A stretch of 64,000 nt of DNA from positions 310,001 to 374,000 of the forward strand of contig NQOF01000005.1 in assembly GCA_002270465.1 (NCBI GenBank), given 5' to 3'. The position numbers and the translations under genes are program-made. Under the pieces are notes generated by a model. That model was not told the origin of the DNA. It saw only the letters and a list, made by a program, of their open reading frames with translations, and did not search any database. How positions within the stretch are numbered: the stretch's first letter is position 1; every line of letters starts with the position of its first letter. The stretch is from Blautia hominis (GTDB taxonomy: Bacteria > Bacillota > Clostridia > Lachnospirales > Lachnospiraceae). Shown here in pieces: positions 18,006 through 25,928 of this stretch.

Positions 18006-18209
18006 TTATTTGATTAATAGATTCAGAATCTGCAGGACGCCGCTGTCAATCACGGAAATGAGCACTCCCAAGATGGCAGTGATCGCTACAACCGCAACCG
18101 TCTGTTTAACCAGCGTCGGCCTGTCAGGCCAGATAATTTTTTTGAATTCAGCCTGAAGCCCTTTGGTCCAGTTCTTCTTAGGAGCTTTTACTTTCTTTTC
18201 TGCATCCAT
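18006..18209 (-). CDS. secE: preprotein translocase subunit SecE
   Basis: A 67-residue single-span SecE. The start MDAEKK at 18209 is preferred to an upstream in-frame ATG because AGAGGTG lies 5 bp before it. The cytoplasmic helix carries the conserved FKKIIWPDRPTLVKQ, followed by one membrane segment (VAVVAITAILGVLISVI). SecE clamps SecY in the translocon. It lies 15 bp upstream of nusG. Confidence 0.96.
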   Translation of the reverse strand: MDAEKKVKAPKKNWTKGLQAEFKKIIWPDRPTLVKQTVAVVAITAILGVLISVIDSGVLQILNLLIK

Positions 18210-18230
18210 AGCTTCACCTCTCGAGCCCAA

Positions 18231-18380
18231 TTATTTGGTTTCTTTGTGCATTGTGTGAGCCTTGCAGAACTTACAGTATTTTTTTGTCTCCATACGTTCC
18301 GGATGGTTCTTCTTTTCCTTTGTCATGTTGTAATTACGCTGTTTACATTCAGTACATGCCAATGTTATTTTTACGCGCAC
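18231..18380 (-). CDS. rpmG: 50S ribosomal protein L33
   Basis: A 49-residue L33 read in the minus frame from a GTG at 18380 to TAA at 18231. The sequence carries two zinc-type CxxC pairs (CTEC and CKFC), [18 protein letters not shown], and the end HTMHKETK. Upstream is GGAGGTGGAGAAG. It is the first gene of the rpmG-secE-nusG-rplK-rplA unit; its size and GTG start make it easy to miss. Confidence 0.95.
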   Translation of the reverse strand: MRVKITLACTECKQRNYNMTKEKKNHPERMETKKYCKFCKAHTMHKETK

Positions 18381-18495
18381 GACTTCTCCACCTCCATGTG
18401 TCTTTTATCTCCGGCAGATTCACGTCTCTGCCGCATGCAACGTTTCGGTTTCCTGCGACAAGATCTCTTTTGTTCCTGAAAATTAGGCACAAAAA

Positions 18496-18547
18496 AAAGA
18501 CCTACTTCCACTGTCGCTTGTCCAGTTTAGCACAGAAAGAGGTCTTT
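18496..18547 (-). terminator. terminator of the second sugar transporter operon
   Basis: On the minus strand AAAGACCT and AGGTCTTT form the base of an imperfect stem (arms 18540-18547 and 18496-18503), followed by T8. The outer arm also holds part of the rpmG promoter spacer, so this terminator and the next promoter share the same DNA. Confidence 0.65.
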
Positions 18548-18552
18548 GTCAA
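18524..18552 (-). promoter_or_regulatory. promoter of the rpmG-secE-nusG-rplKA operon
   Basis: On the minus strand, TTGACA (18552-18547), 17 bp, then TAAACT (18529-18524). The consensus -35 and the distance of about 140 bp to rpmG fit a strong housekeeping promoter with a leader. Confidence 0.75.
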
Positions 18553-18558
18553 TAAATT

Positions 18559-19386
18559 TTATCCTTTTGTTCCCGTGGTAGCAATTCCCTCCACAAACTG
18601 TTTTTGAAAAAGCAGAAACAATATTATCATAGGAATGATCGCGATAACTGATCCCGCCATAAGCTGCGGATAATTTGTAGTATACTGCCCCTGAAGCATT
18701 GCCAGTCCTGAAGAAAGCGGCATTTTTTCCACCGAAGTATTGACAACCAGAGGCCACAATAAATCTTTATAAGCAAAGAGTGCCGTAAAAATAGCCAAAG
18801 AAACTATCCCGGATTTCGTCAGCGGCAGCATTACCTTTAGAAATGTCTGCCCTGGATTGCAGCCATCTAATACTGCAGCTTCCTCAAGCTCTTTGGGTAT
18901 CCCCATGAAAAACTGCCGCAGAAGAAAAATACCGAATGTACTGGCAATACCCGGTACAACCAATGCCTTGATTGTATTCTGCCATCCCAGATTGGAAACA
19001 ATTAAATACTGGGGCAGAATAAAAATCTGGGAAGGTACCATCATTGGCATAAGTACCAGAATAAAAAGCAGATTTTTGAAAGGAAATTCCATACGTGCAA
19101 ATGCATAGGCAGCCAAAGCGCTTAATATTGTAGAAAACACAATTCTGAGCAATATCATAAGGACTGTATTTACAAAAAAACTTGTAAAGGGAAGCGTATT
19201 CCACACATCTTTATAATTTACCGGATTCCACGTTTCCGGAAAAACAGCAGGAGGTACTTTTAAAGACTCTGAAAGGGACTTAAATGATGTAAGAAGACTC
19301 CACAAAAAAGGAAATATCATCACAACAGCTCCTAATGACAGAAGTAAATATACCACCAAATGGCTTTTATCCAGTTTTCTTTTCAT
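18559..19386 (-). CDS. carbohydrate ABC transporter permease (MalG family)
   Basis: A 275-residue CUT1 permease with about six membrane segments. The EAA loop is LEEAAVLDGCNPGQTFLKVMLP. It is the last gene of the operon that begins with the binding protein at 21199-22479, and its partner permease lies at 20251-21135. Unusually, a metallo-beta-lactamase-fold gene separates the two permeases. No ATPase gene is present in the operon. Confidence 0.92.
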   Translation of the reverse strand: MKRKLDKSHLVVYLLLSLGAVVMIFPFLWSLLTSFKSLSESLKVPPAVFPETWNPVNYKDVWNTLPFTSFFVNTVLMILLRIVFSTILSALAAYAFARMEFPFKNLLFILVLMPMMVPSQIFILPQYLIVSNLGWQNTIKALVVPGIASTFGIFLLRQFFMGIPKELEEAAVLDGCNPGQTFLKVMLPLTKSGIVSLAIFTALFAYKDLLWPLVVNTSVEKMPLSSGLAMLQGQYTTNYPQLMAGSVIAIIPMIILFLLFQKQFVEGIATTGTKG

Positions 19387-19398
19387 ATCTCCACCCCA

Positions 19399-20241
19399 TT
19401 ATCCTATTCTGCTTTTATCATATACAATTCCGCCAACGTCAAATTTTTTTACCAGTCCATCGTGAAATTCACAGCTATAAAAATCCCCTGTCCATTTTCC
19501 GTCAATGATTTTTGTAATACCCTCCAGATAAATATAAACTATTTCTGATGGAAGTATATATTGTGTGCAGCTGTAAGGATTATCCCTTTTGCCATGTGAT
19601 GGAAATATTTTTGTTTCCTCATTTATGTAATGCGTAAGTTTCCTAAGGCTTTCCCTATACTCTTTTAAGGTTACAGACGGGCTGAGCATTCCAGGTCCCA
19701 AATGTCCCCAGGCCTCCCAGGTAAGGAGTACATCTCCTGTGAAAACCCACTGAAAGTGTTCCTCGATCAAAGCAATAGAGCCTATACTGTGGCTGGGTAT
19801 CTCCAAAACTTTAAATACATATTTACCTATATCAATAATATCCCCATCTTTTAAAGTCTTTACTTTTCCTGCAATTCCGGGTGCCCACTTTTGCCTGGCA
19901 GTTTCACATACAGGTATCTGATCAATATAATACTCCTGCATAACCCTGCGCTCCTGTTCTCCAACCGGTATATGTGAATATGGTTCATCAAATCTTCCTA
20001 CATATACCGTATCAAACTGATTATTTCCCGAATTATGATCCAGATGCGCGTGCGTGTTAATGACCATTACACGTTTCTCACCACATTTATCCGTTATAAC
20101 CTTTTTTAAATCTGTAATTCCCAGACCGGTATCTATCAGCAATGCTGTTTTCGTCCCATTGATTAGATACATGGTCACCTTATCCATCTCGTTAATAGCC
20201 CATATGTCCGGGCAAAGTTCAGTTATTTCTATTTCTTCCAT
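19399..20241 (-). CDS. MBL-fold metallo-hydrolase inside a sugar transporter operon
   Basis: A 280-residue metallo-beta-lactamase-fold hydrolase. The dinuclear metal site is visible as HAHLDH (HxHxDH), with further ligand candidates in the EIPSHSIGSIAL histidine, the FTGDVLL aspartate and the FPSHGKRD histidine. No signal peptide is seen, so it is cytoplasmic. The gene sits between the two permease genes, with 9-12 bp gaps on each side, so it is co-transcribed and probably acts on the transported compound. The family covers lactonases, thioesterases, phosphodiesterases and others; the substrate cannot be assigned. Confidence 0.85.
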   Translation of the reverse strand: MEEIEITELCPDIWAINEMDKVTMYLINGTKTALLIDTGLGITDLKKVITDKCGEKRVMVINTHAHLDHNSGNNQFDTVYVGRFDEPYSHIPVGEQERRVMQEYYIDQIPVCETARQKWAPGIAGKVKTLKDGDIIDIGKYVFKVLEIPSHSIGSIALIEEHFQWVFTGDVLLTWEAWGHLGPGMLSPSVTLKEYRESLRKLTHYINEETKIFPSHGKRDNPYSCTQYILPSEIVYIYLEGITKIIDGKWTGDFYSCEFHDGLVKKFDVGGIVYDKSRIG

Positions 20242-20250
20242 GTTTCCCTC

Positions 20251-21135
20251 CTATTGATAGTGGACCCATTTCTTCTGCACCTTCATTTGAACTACTGTTA
20301 GAATTAATACCAGAAACAGCAGTACCGTAGCAATGGCAGAACCATAACCCTTATTATTATTGGCAAACGTATATTTATAAAAAAGATATACAATGGATTC
20401 ACCTGACTTTAATGAAGGGTTTGTGCTGTCCAGCATCATAAAAATATGATCAAATACCTGAAGGGAACTAATCATCGTAGTCAGGACAACAAAAAATAGG
20501 GTTGGCGAAACCAAAGGTACCGTTATGTGCAAAAATTGTTTCACAGAAGTTGCACCGTCAATCTGGGCCGCTTCGTAATAAGACCTTGGGATATCCTGAA
20601 GTCCGGCTAGAAGAATTACCATATTATACCCAACTAATGACCATATACCGACAATCATCACAGAAATTAAAACCGTATGGCTGTCCGCTATCCAGTTAGG
20701 ACCCTGAATGCGAAAAACAGATAAGAAATAATTGATAAAACCAAACTCCGAATTGTACAACCATCTCCAAACCATGGCTACGGCTGCCGGCGCGGATATT
20801 ACAGGAAGAAAATACAATACCCTATATAAAGATTTTGCCTTGATAGACATATTCAAAAACACAGCTGTAAGCAAAGATAGCGAAACACCTACCGGCACTG
20901 TTATAATTGTATAGATGCAGGTATTAAAAAGTGACCGCCAGAATTCACTGTCGTGAAACAAAGTTTTGTAATTTAAAAGTCCTATAAAAACCGGATTCTG
21001 AAATCCCTTAACCTCATTTAAGCTTAAATAAAATGTCTGGATGATCGGCCACAAGTTCAAAATACAAATCAGGATTAAACTCGGCGCAATAAATCCATAT
21101 GCCCACATATACTTCTTCATATGTTGTTTCTTCAT
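20251..21135 (-). CDS. carbohydrate ABC transporter permease (MalF/UgpA family)
   Basis: A 294-residue CUT1 permease with six membrane segments and the EAA loop YEAAQIDGATSVKQFLHITVP. GGAGG precedes the start. It follows the binding-protein gene across a 63-bp gap that contains a strong hairpin, and it precedes the MBL-fold gene. Confidence 0.92.
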   Translation of the reverse strand: MKKQHMKKYMWAYGFIAPSLILICILNLWPIIQTFYLSLNEVKGFQNPVFIGLLNYKTLFHDSEFWRSLFNTCIYTIITVPVGVSLSLLTAVFLNMSIKAKSLYRVLYFLPVISAPAAVAMVWRWLYNSEFGFINYFLSVFRIQGPNWIADSHTVLISVMIVGIWSLVGYNMVILLAGLQDIPRSYYEAAQIDGATSVKQFLHITVPLVSPTLFFVVLTTMISSLQVFDHIFMMLDSTNPSLKSGESIVYLFYKYTFANNNKGYGSAIATVLLFLVLILTVVQMKVQKKWVHYQ

Positions 21136-21149
21136 TTTCCGCCTCCCTC

Positions 21150-21174
21150 ACCGGCAGGAATTGTTCCTGCCGGT
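21150..21174 (-). terminator. intra-operon hairpin after the binding-protein gene
   Basis: A perfect 11-bp stem, ACCGGCAGGAA (21150-21160) with TTCCTGCCGGT (21164-21174), and a 3-nt loop. No T-tract follows on the minus strand. It probably protects the upstream binding-protein mRNA or partially attenuates the permease genes. Confidence 0.65.
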
Positions 21175-21198
21175 TCCAACTAAATCACAAAAAACTCT

Positions 21199-22479
21199 TT
21201 ATTTCTGAAGCACTTCATTGATTTTTTCAGCCAATTCCTTACATCCCTCTTCAACAGGAAGTGTACCCGAAAAAATTTGTGTCATATAATCCTCTTCAAT
21301 GTTGATCCATTCACTTCTGGTTGCACAATATTGACTGGAAAATCCGTATTCAGAGGCATCAACAAATACCTGCGCATTGATTTTGGGAAAACGTTCCACC
21401 CATGACGTCTGTGTTCCTTTATAAGCTGATATAGCGGCGCCCGACTTTGACTGTATTGTATTAGCTTCTTCACCCGACAGATATTCTACAAACTTCCACG
21501 CCTCTTCTGGATGAGGTGTATTAGCTGCTATGCTATATCCCATACCTCCGCAGAGGTCTGCTCTGATCTTTCCTTTCGTCAATGGAGCCACATCACAGTT
21601 TAGTCCTTCAATCCCCATATATTCACTGGCCATCCAGGAGCCACCTATATGCATTGCGGCTTTTCCTGACTCAAAGTATTGGTCGGCTGTTGTATTTGCA
21701 TAGTCTGTCATCGTCGGAGAATATCCATTCTCAATGAAATCGACCATATATTTAACAGCATCTATTGTATTTGCATCATCAAACAGGGATTTCGTCTCAT
21801 CTTCACTGATAATTTCACCCTCATTCTGCCAAATATAATGATACGCAGCATCGTTCGTGTTATACTGGACAAGAAGCCCGTAAATGCCTTTTTCCTTATC
21901 TGTCAGTTGCCCGGCTGCCTCTTTCAATTTATCCCAGTCCCATGTGTCATCCGGATAATCCATTCCGCGGGCGTCAAAAATATCTTTGTTATACCACAAT
22001 CCGAAAGTGGAGTAATCCTTGGGAATTGCATACTGCTTTCCTTCTACATTAAAATCATCATTGATATTCTGGGGAAATTTACTTAAATCCGCAATTGAAC
22101 TTTTCTCAATTCTATCTGTCAAGTCCAAAAGCTTTTCCCCATCCACATATGTATATACCTGTTCCGGATGCATCCAGAAGATATCCGGGAGACTGTCACT
22201 TGTTCCGGAGGCCTGAAGTTTTGTCCAATACTGTTCCCACGGTGTGTATTCTACCTTCACATTTATATCCGGATTTTGCTTCTCGAAGGCATTCACCATA
22301 TCCTGCATTCCCTCCTGCTGCAGTTTATCCCATATAGAAAATGTCAAAGTTACTTTACCACCCTCCTCTTCTCCTGATTTTACGGAATCACTGCCATTTC
22401 CGCATCCTGCCAATGCAGTGATCCCAATCATGATGCCTAACCCTGCCGCCAATAATTTTTCCAATTTTTTCTTATACAT
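21199..22479 (-). CDS. sugar-binding lipoprotein of ABC transporter
   Basis: A 426-residue SBP family 1 lipoprotein. The start at 22479 has AAAGGAGAG upstream and opens a lipoprotein signal (KKK, hydrophobic core, lipobox ending ALAGC). The mature part has typical segments (KVTLTFSIWDKLQQEGM, DLPDIFW-like SLPDIFWMHPEQ, KAAMHIGGSWMASEY). It heads a four-gene operon (binding protein, permease, MBL-fold hydrolase, permease) divergent from an AraC regulator. Confidence 0.92.
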   Translation of the reverse strand: MYKKKLEKLLAAGLGIMIGITALAGCGNGSDSVKSGEEEGGKVTLTFSIWDKLQQEGMQDMVNAFEKQNPDINVKVEYTPWEQYWTKLQASGTSDSLPDIFWMHPEQVYTYVDGEKLLDLTDRIEKSSIADLSKFPQNINDDFNVEGKQYAIPKDYSTFGLWYNKDIFDARGMDYPDDTWDWDKLKEAAGQLTDKEKGIYGLLVQYNTNDAAYHYIWQNEGEIISEDETKSLFDDANTIDAVKYMVDFIENGYSPTMTDYANTTADQYFESGKAAMHIGGSWMASEYMGIEGLNCDVAPLTKGKIRADLCGGMGYSIAANTPHPEEAWKFVEYLSGEEANTIQSKSGAAISAYKGTQTSWVERFPKINAQVFVDASEYGFSSQYCATRSEWINIEEDYMTQIFSGTLPVEEGCKELAEKINEVLQK

Positions 22480-22615
22480 TTTTTTCTCTCCTTTTCTGAT
22501 TATTAGAAGTAAATACATGTCTTTTTTCTTTGGTATCCGCTGTTTTATATTTCATATTATAAGACTTTTATTTTCTTATTATCATCAACAAATCCACTGT
22601 TTTATTATACATTTC

Positions 22616-22644
22616 TTGCATTCTGACAAACTATATATTAAACT
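22616..22644 (+). promoter_or_regulatory. promoter of the AraC-family gene
   Basis: TTGCAT (22616-22621), a 17-bp spacer and TAAACT (22639-22644). A transcript from about 22651 leaves only about 10 nt before the ATG at 22661, which favours the ATG at 22682 as the start. Confidence 0.5.
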
Positions 22645-22681
22645 GTAATAAAAGGTCAATATGAAGAAAAGGATGTGCACC

Positions 22682-23494
22682 ATGTTTACAAATGATTTCT
22701 TTCTGGACGAAAAAGATTTTGACAAAAATCTGGATATTGTGATTAATAATGTGGGATTCTCCAGAAATTCAGCCGGATATACCTACGGATATGACTGGCG
22801 GGAATACTATATACTTCACTACATAATTTCCGGACAGGGTATTTACAAAGTAAATGACTGCACTTATCATCTTCACGCTAAGGACGGTTTTCTTGTTCCT
22901 GCCCGCACTATGGTTATCTATCAGGCCGATGAAACAGAACCTTGGAGTGTATATTGGGTAGGTTTCTGGGGGAAAAAGGCAGACTATTTTCTTAACCGCA
23001 TGAATCTGAGTGCTGAGAATCCGGTCTTTCATTATGATAAAGATGATTCTCTTATCACACATATGGAATCTATGTTCAAAGAAGTGAGATATCCGCAGCG
23101 TGCCCAGGAGGTTCTTCTGGGTCATTTTTATCAGGCTGCTGCCTGTATTATAAATTATAATAAAGACAGTCTGAATCCTGTATTACAAAATTATGTAACA
23201 ATCGCCACACGCTTTATTGAACACAATTTCCGTATTCCCCTTCGTGTACAGGATTTAGCGGAGGAATGCAATATAAGTGCGTCTCAGTTATACCGCTGTT
23301 TTATAAAAGAGCTGGGAATCTCCCCGCATCAATATATAGAAAAGCTGAAAATGGAAAAAGCTGTAGAATTTATCACACAGACAGATATGCCTTATAAAGA
23401 AATTGCCTATCTTCTCGGATATGAGTATGAATCGCATTTTTTTAAGGTGTTTAAACGTAATTTGGGAAGGAGTCCTTCCTGCTTCAGAAAATAG
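22682..23494 (+). CDS. AraC-family transcriptional regulator
   Basis: A regulator with an N-terminal cupin-like sensor domain (YYILHYIISGQGIYKV, FLVPARTMVIYQAD, VYWVGFWG) and a C-terminal pair of AraC helix-turn-helix motifs (LRVQDLAEECNISASQLYRCF and YKEIAYLLGYEYESHFFKVFKRNLGRSPSCFR). The ATG at 22682 is used because AAAGGA lies 8 bp upstream and the promoter start point falls just before 22661. An ATG at 22661 would add seven residues. It is divergent from the second sugar transporter operon, which it probably activates. Confidence 0.9.
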   Translation: MFTNDFFLDEKDFDKNLDIVINNVGFSRNSAGYTYGYDWREYYILHYIISGQGIYKVNDCTYHLHAKDGFLVPARTMVIYQADETEPWSVYWVGFWGKKADYFLNRMNLSAENPVFHYDKDDSLITHMESMFKEVRYPQRAQEVLLGHFYQAAACIINYNKDSLNPVLQNYVTIATRFIEHNFRIPLRVQDLAEECNISASQLYRCFIKELGISPHQYIEKLKMEKAVEFITQTDMPYKEIAYLLGYEYESHFFKVFKRNLGRSPSCFRK

Positions 23495-23540
23495 GAGTTG
23501 CCTTGGTATCCTTATAATACACCGTACAAAACTAAGCAAA

Positions 23541-23577
23541 GAGAAGGAACAGGCTATCACATTACCTGTTCCTTCTC
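23541..23577. terminator. convergent terminator after the AraC-family gene
   Basis: GAGAAGGAACAGG (23541-23553) pairs perfectly with CCTGTTCCTTCTC (23565-23577). The stem overlaps the last codons of the DUF1622 gene on the other strand. The T-tracts are weak (TTC-rich). Confidence 0.6.
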
Positions 23578-23883
23578 TTCATCATTCTTAATCTCCCAAT
23601 GAATCAAAATCGTCAATATCGCTCTCAGCACAATGATCCCCGCCACAATATAGATCTCCGACAGTTCCCTCACAACCACCGTGCGCAGAATCTCACTCCC
23701 CAATTTAAACTCCAGCCCCATGGCAAGTCCTTTTGCAAGGAGAAGTTTTGTATTGGGATCCCGCTTAATATAGTGGATGATACCCCGGACCCCCGCAAAA
23801 ATAATAATGCCCACACCAATATATTCAAATAACAGGATTGCCAAATCCACAATGTTCCTCAAAGTCTCTTCTAAAAACAGCAT
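23557..23883 (-). CDS. DUF1622 family membrane protein
   Basis: A 108-residue protein with three hydrophobic stretches (LAILLFEYIGVGIIIFAGV; a short central one; IYIVAGIIVLRAILTILI) and the conserved segment FKLGSEILRTVVVRE typical of DUF1622. An AAAGGAT ribosome site precedes the ATG. The family has no established function. It appears monocistronic, with its 3' end inside the terminator shared with the AraC gene. Confidence 0.85.
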   Translation of the reverse strand: MLFLEETLRNIVDLAILLFEYIGVGIIIFAGVRGIIHYIKRDPNTKLLLAKGLAMGLEFKLGSEILRTVVVRELSEIYIVAGIIVLRAILTILIHWEIKNDEEKEQVM

Positions 23884-23996
23884 AGCTATCCTTTCCCACA
23901 GGCCAACACCAGTAATCCGTCTGCTGTCAGTATGGCCAGCCTTTCATTTTTCTTTCGTGTTATGTAAACTTTAGTTACTGCAAAGGTACCGAACCG

Positions 23997-25142
23997 TTAC
24001 AAATGGTCCACATAAGATATCAGCTCCCTCTCACTGGCAATATCGCCGTCAAAGGGATAGTTCTTTCCCGCTCTCTCAAACAGTTTCAGCCATTTCTGTG
24101 CTGCTTCCCCATCCTGATTCTGAATCAGCTCATAGGCGTATTGAATACGCAGCACGGACGGCATGGATGAGGAGCGCTTCAAAAACTCCTGAACACCGGC
24201 CTTCTCATACTCTCTGCGCACCTCTTCCCCCGGACCATTCAGCATAAGCCTGCAGAATATCATTTCCGCCTCCAGCATGGATTTCTGGATTCCTATAAGA
24301 CCGGAAGCATGCTCCAGCACCCTTTCCCCTATTTCCAGTGCTGCCGGAAAGTCCTCCCTGTCAATATTACGGCTGACGGCAAACACACCGGTTGCTGCAC
24401 ACAGAGCATTATCCCACAGCTCTTCCGGCGCAGGTTCAAACCACTCCTGCGGCATATCCTTTAAGCGTACGCCCAATGTAAACTGCTCATTTATCTTTAA
24501 CTGCAGCCACAGACAGCGCACTGCCTCTTTATCCTTCCCCAGATGGAGCGCATTGTATCCATCATTATCCACCCCGCCAAGCTGCATAGGTATTCCATTC
24601 ATCAGCGCTAAAAAGACACCTACGATAACAAATGCCATAAACAGGATCTGCAGATACCCGTGTCCGTCTATCGCAAAACAGATAACCAAGGAGGCCCCGG
24701 CAAACAGCAGATTAAAAAGACTTCCTCCCAGGTTGTACAACATATAGGGCATACTTCCATTCACCAAATCCGGCGGTGCCAGAAGGCACTGTCCCCCTGT
24801 TCCCATAAGGGAATACCGCCCCCGCTTAATCCCGTCTCTTTTCTTAACCAGAATCACTTTTCCTACGCGGAAGGAAGAAAATTTGTATCCACTCAGAAGC
24901 CCGCAGACCAGATGTCCCCCTTCATGTACAATAACTTGCAGAAATGCTGCTACATAAAGGCACAGGATCATCCACACAAGGCCTGCCACAATTTTCTCAG
25001 TACTAACCTTCCCCCCGTGCATTCTCTCCACAAACATCATACCAAAGTACCCGCATGCTCCGCCGATCAGGGCTCCCACGATCATCTGCGGCCACGGTCT
25101 CCGTCTTTTCCTTTTTATTCTGCCCATAATCTGCTCATTCAT
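23997..25142 (-). CDS. M50-like (site-2-protease-type) membrane metallopeptidase
   Basis: A 381-residue integral membrane protein. Several hydrophobic segments lie in the first 190 residues, with the zinc motif HEGGH in VIVHEGGHLVCGLL and a downstream LGGVDNDGYN segment that may supply the third ligand, as in M50 peptidases. The C-terminal half is soluble, helical and rich in charged residues, with a repeat-like character. GGAGGATG overlaps the start region. Such proteins cleave transmembrane substrates or serve as degenerate relatives; the substrate is unknown and no neighbour suggests one. Confidence 0.7.
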   Translation of the reverse strand: MNEQIMGRIKRKRRRPWPQMIVGALIGGACGYFGMMFVERMHGGKVSTEKIVAGLVWMILCLYVAAFLQVIVHEGGHLVCGLLSGYKFSSFRVGKVILVKKRDGIKRGRYSLMGTGGQCLLAPPDLVNGSMPYMLYNLGGSLFNLLFAGASLVICFAIDGHGYLQILFMAFVIVGVFLALMNGIPMQLGGVDNDGYNALHLGKDKEAVRCLWLQLKINEQFTLGVRLKDMPQEWFEPAPEELWDNALCAATGVFAVSRNIDREDFPAALEIGERVLEHASGLIGIQKSMLEAEMIFCRLMLNGPGEEVRREYEKAGVQEFLKRSSSMPSVLRIQYAYELIQNQDGEAAQKWLKLFERAGKNYPFDGDIASERELISYVDHL

Positions 25143-25310
25143 CCTCCGAAAACAGCCTGTAAATTAAATATGCCGGGCTGTTGATCAATCTGCCGTCTCT
25201 TAATCTCTATAGTTCCATATCATACGATCAAACGTTATATCACACACACCTTGGGGTATCCCGGCTAAAATATCGGACTGCAGGCCAGCCTTCTGCAGAT
25301 ACGCCCTCTT

Positions 25311-25925
25311 TTATTTTTGGTAAATACGGACAAACTCCCTGACCTGCCGTTCCAGTTCCTCAAGTCCATCCTCCACATCACTGTCCCCGCCGTCGTATTT
25401 ATTCAGGAGAAAAAATATAGGCGCGTAGAAATTCACTGCCATAGCCCTGGCATCCATCCCTGAAAAAACGCCTTGACGTATCATCTCACCGAATAAGACC
25501 GTCTGGTAACGGATGCTGTCCTCCATATAAATCTTCCGGTAAACCGCTGCGATCACTTGATCCCGGTACTGTTCTATGGTCAGCATTCTGCGGAACCTTC
25601 CTGCAAAGGGGTCCTGTAGGTAAAACAAAAAAACTTTTTTGCTCAGCTCCACCAGCTCATTCTCGGTTATCCCGCCGTATGCAATTGCGGCCTCCTCCAT
25701 GGAAGTGTCATCCGGCAGGCCGAAAGTATGGCTCATAGCCTCCATCCTTCTTGCCATTTCCTCCACAATAGTCTCAAAGATCTCTTTTTTGCTCTTAAAA
25801 TGTTTGTAGAGGGAGCTGTCCTTGATCCCCACTGCCTCCGCAATGTTTTTCACGCTGGTGCCCTGGTATCCCCTGCTTGAAAAAAGTGTCAGGGCCTCCT
25901 CCACGATCCGCTCTTTAGTTGACAT
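25311..25925 (-). CDS. TetR-family transcriptional regulator
   Basis: A 204-residue TetR regulator. The N-terminal HTH spans about residues 4-50 (KERIVEEALTLFSSRGYQGTSVKNIAEAVGIKDSSLYKHF in outline), followed by a helical ligand-binding domain. It begins 3 bp after the stop of the radical SAM gene, so the two form one operon. The operon promoter carries two near-identical 16-bp palindromes, which are the probable operators and imply autoregulation. Confidence 0.93.
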   Translation of the reverse strand: MSTKERIVEEALTLFSSRGYQGTSVKNIAEAVGIKDSSLYKHFKSKKEIFETIVEEMARRMEAMSHTFGLPDDTSMEEAAIAYGGITENELVELSKKVFLFYLQDPFAGRFRRMLTIEQYRDQVIAAVYRKIYMEDSIRYQTVLFGEMIRQGVFSGMDARAMAVNFYAPIFFLLNKYDGGDSDVEDGLEELERQVREFVRIYQK

Positions 25926-25928
25926 AAC

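Noticed and set aside
23960-24000. Third copy of the GTAAC palindromic element beside the M50 gene
   Set aside because: GTTAC-like ends are present, but the 22-bp block shared by the other two copies is missing, so it may be chance or a decayed remnant.
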